64,000 nt of DNA from Prostheceraeus crozeri (GCA_907163375.1 CAJQUW010011033.1:174573-238572); one strand, 5' to 3'; positions 1-11,882 are shown, counted from the first letter of the stretch. Numbers and translations are program-made. Notes: a model not told the origin generated them from the sequence alone.

Positions 1-24
1 GTGAAAATGCGGATAGTAACTTAC

Positions 25-326
25 ACATTGAAGCCAAGAGGACACTTTTGACACAAGATATCTCCGATAGGGCTAAACTCTGTAGCTGTGCAACTCGTTG
101 ACGCGGAAGTCGAGCAACTCTTTTTGTTTGCGCAAGCTGTACAAGTCTGTAGATTGGTCGTCATGGTGCCGTCAGGACATTCCACGCAACCGGCTTGCCC
201 AAGTATTGACACTGAACCTGCAGGACATGCAGTGGGAGCAGCTGCTACATCTAAGCACTTGCTTCCTGCAGGACATTGAGTGCACTTAGTGGCTCCAGTA
301 GCAGAGGCGTAGGTACCTAGAGGACA
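25..326 (-). CDS. Exon 4 of a secreted/membrane cysteine-rich (ephrin-receptor-like repeat) protein; gene runs off the left edge
   Basis: On the minus strand this exon opens after a TTTTTCAG acceptor just above base 326 and ends at a GTAAGT donor (19-24). It encodes about 100 residues in phase 0 with evenly spaced cysteines and CPAG/CPDG turns (CPLGTYAS, CPAGSKC, CPAGSVS, CVECPDG). That pattern is typical of the GCC2/GCC3 ephrin-receptor-like domain found in secreted and cell-surface proteins. It continues exon 3 (3833-3911), which ends in phase 0, and it leaves two bases for the next exon, which lies outside the window. The ligand and exact family are not identifiable. Domain class is inferred from the cysteine pattern; the splice sites are seen directly. 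Confidence 0.75.
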
Positions 327-796
327 CTGAAAAATAGTAAAAAATAGTCATGAAAAAATAGTCATATAGTGGCACTATTAAAATCATTTCTTCTACCCCT
401 AAGAGTGCTGCGATTTTAGCATCAAGTATCATAATAGTTTTAAATCTGATGAAAAAGTGATAATTCAAGGCATGTAATTGAATGCAGGCTTTTAGTGACT
501 TTTAACACGCGTTTCCGGGGAACGTAGTCAGAACTACTTTCTATCTTGTGTTTACTTAAAAAAATAAAAAAAATAATTACTATAATAAAATAATATAATA
601 AAATAATCAATCAATTAATCAATCAAAATAAATTTGTCATCGAAATTCATAACACATTTTGCTTATTGTTAAATTTTCAGTTGAAAGAAAAATTGAAAAG
701 TGATATTGATTTGGTTGGTTTGGCTGCTTTGCTCACTACCTCCTCTGTGTTGGAATTGCATTATAATATCTGCTGGCTAGAACTAGTAGGTGTGAC

Positions 797-1321
797 CACA
801 GAATTAGACAGGTCGTCTTATCTTCTGTTTGACTAGAAAGGAAGCATTGAAACATGTAACCCTAATGAAATGGCACAATCTGCTGACATAATACCATAGC
901 AATCGAACAATGACCAGCTATTTCAACATTAAACACGCCAAATTGTGTGAAGTTTCAGTGACTATTATCAACCGGATCACACAACAAAGAGACACAGTCG
1001 ATGTCAAGTTCTACAGAGAGGTTTGTAACGTTTTTTAGAGCGCCTGCTAACTTTTTAAAAATGATCAGAAGGACCAACATTATCGAGAAGACTTCTGCGC
1101 AATTACCTGAATTCTTCGAATCTGAAGGAATCGTGGCGATCGGAGTATTTTGAAGGAATTCACAGCAATCCGCAAGCGACGCACCACTATTTTTAGTTTC
1201 TAGTCTCTCCAAGGCATTAAAAATTTCTTTTTGCCCGCTTAGTATGTTCCTGCATGTGCCATCGTTTCGAATCAGTTTGCATTTCTAGCAAAGTGACACG
1301 CCTAAACAGTATAATTACGGG
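797..1321 (+). mobile_element. Non-autonomous hAT-like MITE, copy C
   Basis: A 525-bp element starting CACAGAATTAGA, homologous along its length to the two nested copies at 17905-18962. A perfect 8-bp target duplication GGTGTGAC lies at 789-796 and 1322-1329. Its right terminus has drifted from the CTAATTCTGTG end of the other copies. Short open frames inside it (such as 955-1212 minus) recur in all copies but look like no known protein. The 8-bp duplication and short inverted ends fit hAT-type mobilisation; the autonomous partner is not seen. Confidence 0.8.
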
Positions 1322-1331
1322 GGTGTGACTA

Positions 1332-2074
1332 TAGAAATCCGACACTACTATTAATGGACTACAGAGCAGACATGCAGATTGAAAGCAATTGTTATGACAA
1401 CGGTCACTAAACGATGGCGGCTTGCACAGATTAACACATAGAAATCGACACTATAATAAAGGACTAGAGCGAACATGCACATTGAAAATGGTATTACGTC
1501 GTGGACACGTGTTGTCATAAAAACGGCATCTAGACCACTGGTTCTTAACCTGTGCGGAGTTCCCCACCAGTGCGGAATGCCGCCGTTGCCAAATTGGAAA
1601 CTTAATGCATTTGTTTCTACCCACTTCTCAACAACGAAGCCGTCATTCACCTCAGCAGCATGCTAGATGAGTTTCAGCGCTATTTTCCGGACTTCAAAAG
1701 CGTCAACCCAACAATCCAGTTCCCTAAGGACCCCTTCAGCTGTCGAGTTGACAACTTCTCGGAGAAAGCTGAAGACATTGCAGAACAGTTTCTTGTCTTG
1801 GTGAGTGACTCCGCAGCAAAGGCTGTTTTTGCAGGGAAAAAGTCTAGACGCATTCTGGATTACTATGCATGGTTTGTATCCTCGCGATGCTGTGGCCACG
1901 CTACTGGTTGCATTTCCCTCCACGTACCTGTGCAAGTCGGTGTTCCAGCATGTTTGAGGTCAATCACGAAACCGCCAGATTGACCTTGAATCTGATTTGC
2001 GCTACGCCATTTCAAAAGTGGAGCCGAACATTGAGGCAGTCGTCAAGGCAAAACAAATGCAGAAATCTCATTAA
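1332..2074 (+). pseudogene. Decayed hAT (ZBED-like) transposase, C-terminal part
   Basis: The frame from 1660 reads LDEFQRYFPDF, then IAEQFLVLVSDSAAKAVF, then KSRRILDYYAWF. Shifted frames downstream continue with IDLESDLRYAISKVEPNIEA and then VVKAKQMQ before a stop at 2072-2074. That succession matches the tail and dimerisation region of ZBED5-like hAT transposases as I know them. The frame is interrupted, so this is a remnant. Two imperfect direct copies of a segment around ATAGAAATCGACACTATAAT (about 1332 and 1440) precede it, and an inverted relative of the segment is at 9716-9760. They may be terminal sequence of the family. Confidence 0.6.
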
Positions 2075-2179
2075 ACTGTATAGTCAAGAAATTTTCAAAA
2101 CTAAATTATTCTCTCCCGAAGCATTCATGCCACAATAAAAGAAAGTTAAAGTGTAGGTACAAAGTTGCCAACGTTTCGG

Positions 2180-2199
2180 GTAAGTAAGTAAGTAAGTAA
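2180..2199. repeat. (GTAA)5 microsatellite
   Basis: Five perfect GTAA units. On the minus strand this is a (TTAC)n run that could be the 3' tail of a decayed LINE lying to its right, but no reverse-transcriptase frame remains next to it. Confidence 0.8.
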
Positions 2200-3832
2200 T
2201 GTGTTTATTGTAAGAGAATGACAATCATTTATACAAAAGTAAATTCACAACAATAAGTATAATGAAATAGAAAAACCGTTTGACCGTTTGAAAGGGTACT
2301 GACCCTTTCTCAAGGCAGTTGACTATACACTGTAAGTGTCTCGCTGAGTTTCGTCTTTTGCTATAGTTATGTGATGTGTGGCATTGAGCATTATTCTCAG
2401 TAAAACTTGATAAAGATCGAATATTTCGCTGGTGACGAATGAAAGGTCAGACAATGGTGGGTTTAGGGAATGAGGAGAAGGTTAAGAGACCCTGATCTAG
2501 ACGATGGCGACTTCCAGTGGCTGACAATGGATAGGCGCCGATACCTTGTCAGTGTGCTTTGTGAAGATTCACGGTTGTTATCATTTCTATTTAGATATAA
2601 ACTCATTTTGATAAAATAACTTACAATGTACCGCTTTAATGCAAAAGTCTACAACAATAACATGTGTCACAAATTTGATTCTTCATGAGATTTAGCAGCA
2701 TTGATGCAAAGGTAAATCCATTTCATATAACAACATTTGTCAAAAAACGTGTCTTTCGTCTGTAAAATCCTTAATTCTGAGCCGATTTTCATATTTTTCA
2801 TCTAAATCCTTGGGACCTCCTCTTCTTAGTCATCATAAATTGAAATCAATCTAACAAAGTTTTCTTCATGAAAATTTTAGTTCAAGGCAGAAAAGGTACC
2901 AAAAGCAGCGTGTCCCAAGCATAGGTACTCTATTTTCGGGAAGAAATTTCGTTGTGATCTACTTAAATTATACATATGAAGTTATGTCATGTGAAAGCGC
3001 ATGAACCGTACTGTCAACCACACTACAATTCAGAATTGCATTTACATTGATTTGGGATAATTTTCAATTAGCCTTTGTCCCCCAGAAATTGTCTTCTGAC
3101 CGATGCACATTTCTCAATTTACAAATGTTTTTTATTTTCTTTATACAATGAAACACATCATTTGTGTGTCTAATTATTGCACCAAAAGGAAAAACTATGG
3201 ACCTATGGATCATCACAGTTTAGCAATCGTGATTTTTAAAGAATGTCCTGTATTCTTTTAACCAGGCATTTTTGATTTTTCTCAAAATTTCAATCTATTG
3301 CTGAAACCACACGTTTATCCGGATTTCATAAAAACTCACGGAATTATCCAGAACCACAATGTTATCATGCATGCGAAATTTTATTTGATTAGACAATAAT
3401 TATCATTTTCAATATCTCGTAAAACGGCCAAAATGTCCATCTGACCGAGACCACAAAATTATTAGTCAGGTGACACCAGTTATATATAGTACAGATACAA
3501 TAACTTGTACAAGTACTCGCTTGCTGCAGTCGCCACTGTGATTTTCGAATTCAGCGTGAAAAATTGACTATTTGCGCAAATTTTCAAAGAAAACGAAGTT
3601 TCAAAGTTGAAAAGACAAAAATTGCCTAAAATGTTGTTATATAAAATGGATTTACCCATAAACCGGCGCCTAGCCCAGCAACTTTATCATCAACAAACAG
3701 CAGCTATTCATTCTAGCCCTAGAAACTTAAACAAAGCAAAAAGTCGGAGATCGATGCGTATGACATCGACTTTCATCAATTCATCTTTTACACCTCCTGT
3801 GTGGCTAGATCACTTTGTTTAGCGCAACTTAC
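2200..3832. other. Intronic, no recognisable gene
   Basis: This lies in the intron between exons 3 and 4 of the cysteine-rich gene. It is AT-rich unique-looking sequence. The 71-codon frame at 3607-3822 on the plus strand has no recognisable motif and is not supported. Confidence 0.5.
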
Positions 3833-3911
3833 CGGGATACAGTAAGGCATTCCAGTGGAAGGCTGGTAAGAACCTGCAGCGCAGGTGGTTTGTGTTTTTC
3901 CATCGGCACAC
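3833..3911 (-). CDS. Exon 3 of the cysteine-rich repeat protein
   Basis: A 79-bp minus-strand exon between a TTCCACAG acceptor and a GTAAGT donor (3827-3832). Read in the phase left by exon 2, it gives CADGKTQTTCAAGSYQPSTG and then MPYCIP, another half of a cysteine-rich repeat. It ends in phase 0, which matches exon 4. The phase agreement across all four exons is the main support. Confidence 0.72.
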
Positions 3912-4023
3912 CTGTGGAACAAATCATGTCACATCTTAAAATTTGAAATCAATTATTTTCTTAAATCTTAAATTATTTTGGAATACCATGCATAGTTGGA
4001 AGCGGTGATTTTAATCGTTTGAA

Positions 4024-4344
4024 ATTATGATAATAATAATAAGAAGAATTCCTTTATTTTTATCCCGCTTTACAAAAAGTCTCAAGCGGCTATACATTAA
4101 GCACATTACAAAAGAAGAATGTTTTCAATAGTTTTTTAAAAGTTGCAAGTGAGGTTGCTGAGCGAATATTGTAAGGCAACTTATTCCATACCATAGCTCC
4201 GAAAACAGAAAATCTCCTATCACCATGCGTTACATTTGATGTTTTTATCTGTGATAGTGACAAATCATCATGATTTCTAAGACCAGATCGTGATGGTTGA
4301 TAGACCGTAAGATCTTTGATTAAGTAATCAGGAACTATTATCAA
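4024..4344 (-). mobile_element. LINE 3' fragment (C-terminus of a reverse-transcriptase ORF)
   Basis: The minus strand encodes LTVYQPSRSGLRNHDD, then GDRRFSVFGAMVWNKLPYNI, then RSATSLATFKKLLKTFFF before a stop. This is the characteristic C-terminal tail of many LINE polymerases (YQPSR...GDRAFS..AP.LWN.LP..IR...S...FK..LKT.LF). A short 3' UTR follows and ends in a (TTA)n-type tail at about 4024-4036, giving the true 3' end. It is 5'-truncated, as is usual for LINEs, and lies in the intron between exons 2 and 3. Confidence 0.85.
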
Positions 4345-4349
4345 AGAAA

Positions 4350-5267
4350 CGGAAGGTTAATTTCGATTGTACAAGCCGTTGTGCATCGAAGAACCTCGCT
4401 TCAAACGGGGCTAGACAGGGTAGTAGGGTCTCTTGTTTCTTAGAGCACGAGCACTTCACCACAAATAACTTCTTTGATTGTGGTTTTACTTGAAATCTCT
4501 ACCTCCTGATCACTAATCCAAGTCAAGTCAATAACCAGTAAGCCACTGAATCACACATTATTTTTAATGTCATATTTCTCGGTATATAATCTAATTGGTC
4601 ATTAAACATTTTGTCTGGTAGTTTATAATTGTTGTTATAATCCCATCATTTTTCTGACACAAACCAATGTCGTTGTCATTTAAATGATAAATCTATCATG
4701 CAAAATCAAAACTCAATTCCTCGATCGGAAGTGAAATCAAAACGCAAGAAACGAACTAGATGTCGTAGATATATCATTTGATGTGACAATCGACATTCGG
4801 CATTTCTTCATATCAAAAGACCAGCGCTAGAATTATAGGTTAAAACCAAACAATAAAATATGATAGCCGATAGGCATGGCGATTGCATGAGGTCGAAGCT
4901 CATAGTTATCGTCAGGAAACATGTCCAGAATGAATATACCAAAGAATCGAACTGAAAATCAGACTTCAGAACGCACATACCACTAAAAACGAGTTTATAA
5001 TTTGGGCACATCAGGTTAGGATTACAGTGGACTTTTTGCTCATTAGAATTTCAGTACATTACAAGATTTGATGATCCACCGCTTCCAATTTGCATCATTT
5101 CAATCAAATATTTGCAAACAAATAGAATAAATCAACGATTCAAGCTTCACTTCGTCGAGGATGGTGGACACTTGTTATTTTGTACGTTTACAACATCATA
5201 AATACCAAAATCTCTCCCATCATTTGGTCACGTACTGTAACAATTGAACAAATGACATATTCCTTAC
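4350..5267. other. Intronic, no recognisable gene
   Basis: AT-rich sequence between the LINE fragment and exon 2. The minus frame at 4808-5011 is hydrophobic but has no family resemblance or splice support. Confidence 0.45.
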
Positions 5268-5349
5268 TTGTTGCCTGCTGCACAGTCAGTACAGACAGTT
5301 GACTTGAGATATTGACCTGGAGCGCAATTTCCATTCACAAATCGAAAGT
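5268..5349 (-). CDS. Exon 2 of the cysteine-rich repeat protein
   Basis: An 82-bp minus-strand exon between an ATTTCAG acceptor and a GTAAGG donor (5262-5267). Joined to the single base left by exon 1 it reads DFRFVNGNCAPGQYLKSTVC, then TDCAAGNK, the start of the first cysteine-rich repeat after the signal peptide. It leaves two bases, completed by the first base of exon 3. Confidence 0.7.
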
Positions 5350-6898
5350 CTGAAATGGAAGGCAGTTTGTATTGGTCACAATTATGAATAAGAGTTTAAT
5401 CCCGTACCGTTTCGGAACCGGTTCTTCCAATTTTTGAAATTTCATGTAATTTTATAACTGATAATGCAATTTCTATAACATTTGCGCTCTCAATTGCTAC
5501 GCAGTCAATGACTGGGCATGTCACTCAGGGTGCAGATGGTAATTTACCACGAAATCTGATACACACTATTTCCTTCCTTCTCAATATGCCGTTACCGGAG
5601 CCGGTTCTTCGAAATTCAGGAATACATTAAATCCATATGTCAATATGGTCCCTAAGATATGTATGGTCATCATTCATCACCAAATATCAATGAAAGTTCC
5701 TACTCTGACCACGAATTTTCTTTCGATAAAAAACTGGGGTTTCTTTCGTTTATTTCAAATTGATGAAATATCATCAACATCTGCATTGCTTCACTAAATT
5801 TGTGTTCACGCGATTCGAAAACAGGATTTCAAGGCTATCATCAAGTGAAAAAGGGAGCTGTCATTCAGTGAACCTTCATGTATCATGAGCATTCAACTAT
5901 GGATGATTCAGCTTACAATAGCACACAAAGTAAAAGTCGCATATACACGATTGAAAAGTAGCATAAAGATCAAAGTGAAGGAATTGAATTTTTCATCTGT
6001 TCATCATATGAAACATTTATAATTTGAATTTATGTTCATGTGTCATATGAATTTAATTACGAACAATAAACAGGAAAGAAACTGTTTTTGTCACAAAAAT
6101 GCTGAGATGAATTAACTGGAGGACTCAAAGGCGAGTATGAGAGGATATAAGTTATTTTCTATCTTCAACACCACTACGACTAAGACACTGAAAACGCATT
6201 TTGGTGTGAAATAAATATGTAAGAAGCTGTAAGATGTAAGATGTCCAGATGACATTTTCTATTCTATGAGCAGGCGAACTGGCACTCTTCAATCATTCTA
6301 CAGTAATAATGATTCGTAAGTTAGATTTACATAATCGAGAGAGGAGTTTTGAAGCAACTGTTTTTCGTGTAGGTCCACATCAAAATTATCAAAAATTGAA
6401 TCCCTGCAAAATGCATTGGATCAAAGTTCATTTCCAAATTCATCAAGCATTCATCACATTAGTTGCAGTATGAAAATGCAACCAACTTTTTGCATTCCCT
6501 ATGCCTTGATGATTCCCTTCTAACAGCGACTGCCATCTAGGTAGATGAATACCACTTACCATGTGACAAAGACACACAGTATCAGGATATATTTTGTTCT
6601 TAGAATACACTTTAAGTAATTGATTTAATAGATACATAGCTACATATAAACTGGTATTCAAGCAAAGATGCGATAATTTCCATTGTTTATCTCAAAAACT
6701 TTCTTAGGAATCCTTCATTGTTGTCAATTGCAATCACGACATGATTTAAGATGCTTTGGTAGACAATCGATCCCTGCTACTTGCCTTAATGTCGGCGGTC
6801 ACAATTGTGACGAGTTATTTATTCATTGATCATAATTGCAAGGACAATTGATGTGTTGTGGTGAGGGTCTGATCCTGCCAATTGACACAGTCGCATAA
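5350..6898. other. Intronic, no recognisable gene
   Basis: Part of intron 1 of the cysteine-rich gene. No repeats longer than a few bases and no coding-like frame stand out. Confidence 0.45.
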
Positions 6899-6973
6899 GT
6901 GCCTCGTATCTCAGTTGGTTAGAGCACAGGTCTAGTTAACCTTGGTCGTAGGTTCGAATCCTACTAGCCGCAC
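6899..6973 (+). tRNA. tRNA-Thr(AGT)-like pseudogene or tRNA-derived SINE head
   Basis: The D-arm stretch CTCAGTTGGTTAGAGC, an anticodon loop CTAGTTA (AGT) closed by a CAGGT/ACCTT-like stem, and a perfect B box GGTTCGAATCC in a GTAGG/CCTAC T-arm are spaced as in a tRNA. The acceptor arms (GTGCCTC and GCCGCAC) pair poorly, with two central mismatches, and the D stem has one mismatch. A functional tRNA is therefore doubtful. No second SINE module is obvious downstream. Confidence 0.55.
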
Positions 6974-7131
6974 ATCTTTTGCGTGGTAATTTGATCTATC
7001 GTTTAGTTAATTTCATTGTTGTTAATTCACAAAATTTAGACGACTGACTTCTTTGATAAGAGACACCTCTTATTAATTAACAATCATAGTCATTCATTGC
7101 ATTATTTATTGAGAATTTTGACAAAACTCAC

Positions 7132-7174
7132 CTATTCCGATGAATATACAAAGTCCGAAAATATACAGGTTCAT
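7132..7174 (-). CDS. Exon 1 (start codon and signal peptide) of the cysteine-rich repeat protein
   Basis: The minus strand reads MNLYIFGLCIFIGIG from an ATG at 7174 down to a GTGAGT donor (7126-7131). The short hydrophobic run is a credible signal peptide and puts the product in the secretory pathway. The ATG follows TTACAG, so a 5'-untranslated exon could be spliced directly onto it; the promoter is not identified. Phase 1 at the donor fits exon 2. Confidence 0.65.
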
Positions 7175-9169
7175 CTGTAAGGCAATGGCATGACCTTTAG
7201 ATTCCCAATGGGATTGAAAAATATTTCTTCTTTTATAATAACGTTTCGATTCTAGTAAGCATCTAGTTAAATATGTTTTAGTACATATTTTAAATCACAG
7301 AATAAATGAATTTTCGCATAGCGAGTATTGAAAATGGAACATTATGAGATATTCTAAGACAAAATAGCGAAGGTTATATCAAGAACGTTATATCAAGAAC
7401 GCATGTCGCTCAATCCGTGATTGGTGGCACAAAACAACTCAAGCAGAAAAATAACTTTTTGAGGCCGACATTTTGACTACCGGTATAATGTAAGACATTA
7501 AGGAGTCAGGGTCTGTAAAGGATGCTGGCAGAATCTAAATTTTTGAGAAAACTTTTCTTATACGCGAATAACACCTTACCATCAGACCAGGGAACATACG
7601 TGTGGAACTATTGTAAGCACGTTTTAACACAGCATGTGCTTGACATTAGCGGATCAGTAAAATATCTCGACTGCAAGGTCGTCATATATCGAGGCAGACA
7701 ATGACGAATCACAGAAATCCAATTAGTAGACATCGAATAAAGCATATTGAACAATAGATATCGGGAATGCTCAATCTGAGAGGGCAACATGATATCGGCT
7801 TAGGATATACGCAAAAGAGTCCACTGTGACAATGAGAACTGTGAACAGTCCGTTTCCAAAACATCTGAATCCGATTTAGCTTCCATAATCATTGACTCCA
7901 TGGAACATGACTCAATGGACACACCTCACAACCGAGAGATGAAAGACCATGTGCCTGAGGTTCATAAAAGAAAATTGATCAATTAAAGAGGAGCAGCTGC
8001 ATTTTTGTTGAAATTGATGGCAGTATCTCATTTAAGTCACCATAAATCTCAATTAAAAAGTACTCTTTTTTGCAAAGACACAATGGCGTTCTACGTCTAA
8101 AATTATGTTCCTATTATAATTCCTGAATTAGACGTGGCATAATCCATAACCATTTGAGATCACCAAAAAACTCGTTGACAGCAATGTAAATGACTTAAAA
8201 ATCTAAGCTACAAATCATAGCCGCATCGCATTTGTACTATGTAGGCCCAATTGTTTGTGACTTTACGCTTGACTGTTGACCGATGGGAAAAAAGAAAATG
8301 TGGAGGACACTGGCAGTCTTAAACATAAGATGCAACATTGAAACTGTCTGAACATCTGTTGTTGCATTTAATTTTTGCCTTCGAAATATTGAGTGCATGA
8401 GTTTTTTCAAACAATAGAGAAAATCTTATGGGCGGCAAAACGAAATTGAGAGACGAAACAAAGATGCATTCATTGAAAAAGTCACATATACATGAAAAAG
8501 TTTTTATTGACCTACACTATCCGTAAGTGCAACAAAAAATACGTTGTGTTCGACTTCTATTTATTTTTGTCACTACATAACATCTTTACTTAAATTAGTG
8601 GTCATATTCAAGCAATGAAGGAAAATGCATACTCTCAATCAGCACATAGCATCCACAGAACCCGCCGGTCACACGGATGAAAACTTGAAAAATATCGCAG
8701 TCAGCTGAGATAGTATTAAATTTGAACTTTATCTCTCATGTGATAATAATAAATCTAATTATTGCAGCATAACAATTTTAAATGAGACCAGCTTTTAAAC
8801 TTTCAACGAATCTGTTTGACACCAACCAATCTTCTTTTTTCATGGCGCTTTATTGGATTGAATGTACAATGTATGATTTAGATAGTATCTGTCGGATGAC
8901 TTTAAACATGACTCACATCAAAATGGTCCGTGCTAAGCATAGAAATCCGGCTTTTCGCTTTCTTTAAGCCAGTGCAACTATAGTGCACAACATCTCTTTG
9001 TTGATGGCAACTTCAGCCACTTGGTTATGCGCCGATGGCTAGATCTTTATGGAGCAAATTTTTTTGAAACATGCATCAGTTGTAAATTCTTGCCGCCAAC
9101 CGACGTTGGACTACTTTATCAAAATGCTCCTATAGATGTAAAGGAGAAGTGACAAAATGTCCGTGAATA
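7175..9169. other. No recognisable gene
   Basis: AT-rich sequence upstream of exon 1 of the minus-strand gene; its promoter should lie here, but no TATA or initiator site can be assigned. Short frames at 7522-7704 (+) and 8782-8967 (+) lack any motif. A small direct duplication (TATATCAAGAACG) occurs at about 7376-7402. Confidence 0.4.
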
Positions 9170-9558
9170 CCGTAAAGCCTCTATTTGAACGGCATGCCGC
9201 TCTATTTTTAAAACCTTTCCCCGCACTGCCGTTTAATTAGAGGTGCCATTCAATTAGAGAGTGCCGTTCTATTTTTCGACTAGCTGATCAGAATTTAGAG
9301 ATGAAATTTTTAAGCAATTTTTATCTTAAATCTGTAAATTTTATAGATGAAAAGCGAAAACATGCAACATGAGAACTCTGCATATATCTGTTTGACAAAA
9401 GTTATTATTTTCAGTCATGTAATTGATGCAGGAGATGAATTCATCAAAGTGTCGTTAAATTATAGGTGACGTTCAATTACAGGGAGCCATTCAATTTTTC
9501 AACTCCTCCTCTAGACTGCCGTTATATTAGAGGTGCCGTTCAAATAGAGGTTTTACGG
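9170..9558. mobile_element. Mariner/Tc1-type MITE with TA target duplication
   Basis: A 389-bp element bounded by inverted ends CCGTAAAGCCTCTATTTGAA on the left and its complement, with one indel-level difference, on the right, ending ACGG. TA lies immediately outside each end (9168-9169 and 9559-9560). Internally it holds several variants of a TGCCGTTCAATTAGAGG module in both orientations. No protein is encoded. TA duplications indicate mobilisation by a Tc1/mariner-type transposase. Confidence 0.8.
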
Positions 9559-9560
9559 TA

Positions 9561-10596
9561 TATACAAAGTGCACTGACAAGCTGTCGGTAACTTCCTGTT
9601 GCAAACCACTAAACCGGTGGAAGCCGCCAACGTTCAGGTGCCGTCATGGGTACCGTTATGACAACGCATAATGTTCTGTTTCTTTCAGTCTTCCTGTCCG
9701 TTCTAGTCAAAGTGGTTCTAGTCCTTTATTATTACTAGTGTCGAATTTCGACTATGCTTGGATTGACTTTTTTGGCTTGTTACACATCTAAAGCACATCA
9801 GTACAATGAAAACTGGAATGCTCACATTCCTTCCTCATGATCTGTCACACATTCAGAATAAATTTTACTAAATGAGTCTTCATCTCAACAATTGTCATCT
9901 TACTCCCTAGGATACACTCTATAGCTTAAAAACTTGATTTCCATAGTGAGAGGTCTCTCAAAGACATTGGATTGTCTAGACTTGCTATTCACGTCTTTCA
10001 ACACATGACGCAGCATGATGTTTTTCTTAATAAGGCGTTAAGGGTGATCATAATTATGTATTTTTGCCATGCATTCGTTACAGTCTTTAAGCATTCTTGC
10101 ATTGTGAAAAGCCTGAATTACGGATAAGAATCATGAGCTTAGTGAGTACTATGCTCTTATTCTTCTATAATGCTCTATTTTATCACCATGACTGAATACT
10201 TCTATAGACGTGCTTTGCACATTTTGTGTATTTGTCATCATAAGCAACACAGTGTGCGATGGTGAAAACTCCACGCTCCTAAGAATGGGGTGATCGGTTA
10301 TGAGGTGTAGGAATTATGCTCATTATCTCAATCCACATCCTTTGTATTTCAGACCCTGAAGATTTTTTGAGTAAACATGCATGTATTTCTCAATGGAAGT
10401 AAGAGTGGAATGTGGATTTCAATCAAATGGATTTTATTACTGAGCATGATTGAAAACGAATTTTTGATATATGAAGAAAATAGAAAATGCAGATATTACT
10501 AATATTCTAAATAGTATAATATAACTATCGAAAGATAACTGATAATTATTTGCCACAGTAACAGAAAACAAAGACAACTTGCAGTGATGCGTTGGC
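9561..10596. other. No recognisable gene
   Basis: Contains at 9716-9760 an inverted relative of the repeat found at 1332-1490; otherwise unremarkable AT-rich DNA. Confidence 0.4.
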
Positions 10597-10998
10597 CACG
10601 GTGCGTCGGAAAAAAATTTTGCCAAAAAAATTGTCCATCAAATTTGAATCATGCATTTTGATATATGGGTCATATGAAGTGAAAAAATGCCTGATTTAAA
10701 ATATTTCATCGGGGGCTTTTTTTGCTAGGCCTATTTAAATATCATATGATATTTCAGGTACGAAAAGAGCTGATATCGTAAGTTCAAGACACGATTACTT
10801 GCTACAAATATGTTTTTCACTAAATTTCCAAAAGACAAATGTACCGAAATAATATTGACAAAGGATGATAGTTGTGTATGAAATCGGCTATATACATAGT
10901 ATGCTTATAAGTAGTATTTATAGGTTAATAATATATTTTTTGATTTTAGAACATAATTTTGTTTCAAACAAAAACTTCAACTAATTAACCGATTGATT
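10597..10998 (+). repeat. Left terminal inverted repeat of the Chapaev element
   Basis: Reverse complement of 14562-14963 with very few mismatches (for example GGATGATAG against GGATAATAG). The first seven bases, CACGGTG, resemble the CAC-initial heptamers recognised by Transib, RAG and Chapaev enzymes. Confidence 0.9.
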
Positions 10999-11272
10999 GA
11001 TTGATCAATTTCCTGATTCATTAGATGTAGGAAAATCAGATCATATCAACAATGTGCATGTATGATACACACCTGTCAATCTCTCCTTGACTCACTCCAA
11101 TAAATAATGTATACAAATTTAAGATGAATTTTTTACTTAGAAAAAACTGTCGTCATCATGGCTGTTGTGACTGCGTCATCAATATTCAGAAGTACGAATT
11201 GCAATAAAACAACTAGATGGCAATAAAAATATTTTATTATATGCATTGCTATGATTGTATATGCATGCTCCA

Positions 11273-11623
11273 TTAATTTGAGAAAAACACATAGTACTCG
11301 TAAATGCAAAAATTGCTACATATGTCGCCATTGTAAGAGCACACTGCTCTCAGAATTCGTTCTCTAAAATCAGGATGATCAATGTTCTTAACTTTGTAAT
11401 GATCCCATATCTCAAGAAAGTCATGATGCACTGCTTCTGAGGCGTGCTCTGACCAGGGACCAAGACCTCTATTCGTAAATTTACAAAACTCCTGCACATG
11501 AAATATCACAGCATGAACCTTCGGTGTTGTGCCGATTTGAAGGTCGTCGTAATCTTGATGGAATTGTTGTATGAGTGCCTCATAGTTAGGGTCCAAATTA
11601 TCGCCGAAACACGCAGAAACTAT
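11273..11623 (-). CDS. Chapaev/N-RAG-TP transposase, exon 2 (C-terminal catalytic part)
   Basis: After a TATATTTCAG acceptor the minus strand reads IVSACFGDNLDPNY, then TPKVHAVIFHVQEFC, then GLGPWSEHASEAVHHDF, and ends at a stop at 11273. Phase 0 on both sides of the intron joins it cleanly to exon 1. The SEHASEAVHHDF block is the likely place of the last acidic catalytic residue. The reconstructed transposase is roughly 680 residues, a normal size for the group. Confidence 0.75.
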   Translation of the reverse strand: MVSACFGDNLDPNYEALIQQFHQDYDDLQIGTTPKVHAVIFHVQEFCKFTNRGLGPWSEHASEAVHHDFLEIWDHYKVKNIDHPDFRERILRAVCSYNGDICSNFCIYEYYVFFSN

Positions 11624-11640
11624 CTGAAATATAAGAGACA

Positions 11641-11882
11641 AATTGGTGCTTTTTGTAATATTATCACGACATTATTCATGCTATATTGTTAAATAATAAA
11701 TTACAATTCTAAATTGGTGCTTTTTCTAATATTATCACGACATTATTCATGCTATATTGTTAAATAATAAATTACAATTCTAAATTGGTGCTTTTTGTAA
11801 TATTATCACGACATTATTCATACTATATTGTTAAATAATAAATTACAATAAATTGGTGCTTTTTGTAATTATTATCATTAAC
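11641..11882. repeat. 71-bp tandem repeat in the transposase intron
   Basis: Three units plus a partial fourth, each beginning AATTGGTGCTTTTT and containing ATTATCACGACATTATTC, start at 11641, 11712, 11783 and 11850. They are nearly identical and lie in the intron of the Chapaev transposase, just outside exon 2. Confidence 0.9.

Noticed and set aside
955-1212. A minus-strand protein gene
   Set aside because: The same open stretch recurs inside all three MITE copies and matches no known protein; it is element sequence.
6899-6973. A functional tRNA-Thr gene
   Set aside because: The acceptor arms do not pair over seven bases and the D stem has a mismatch, so it is listed as tRNA-like only.
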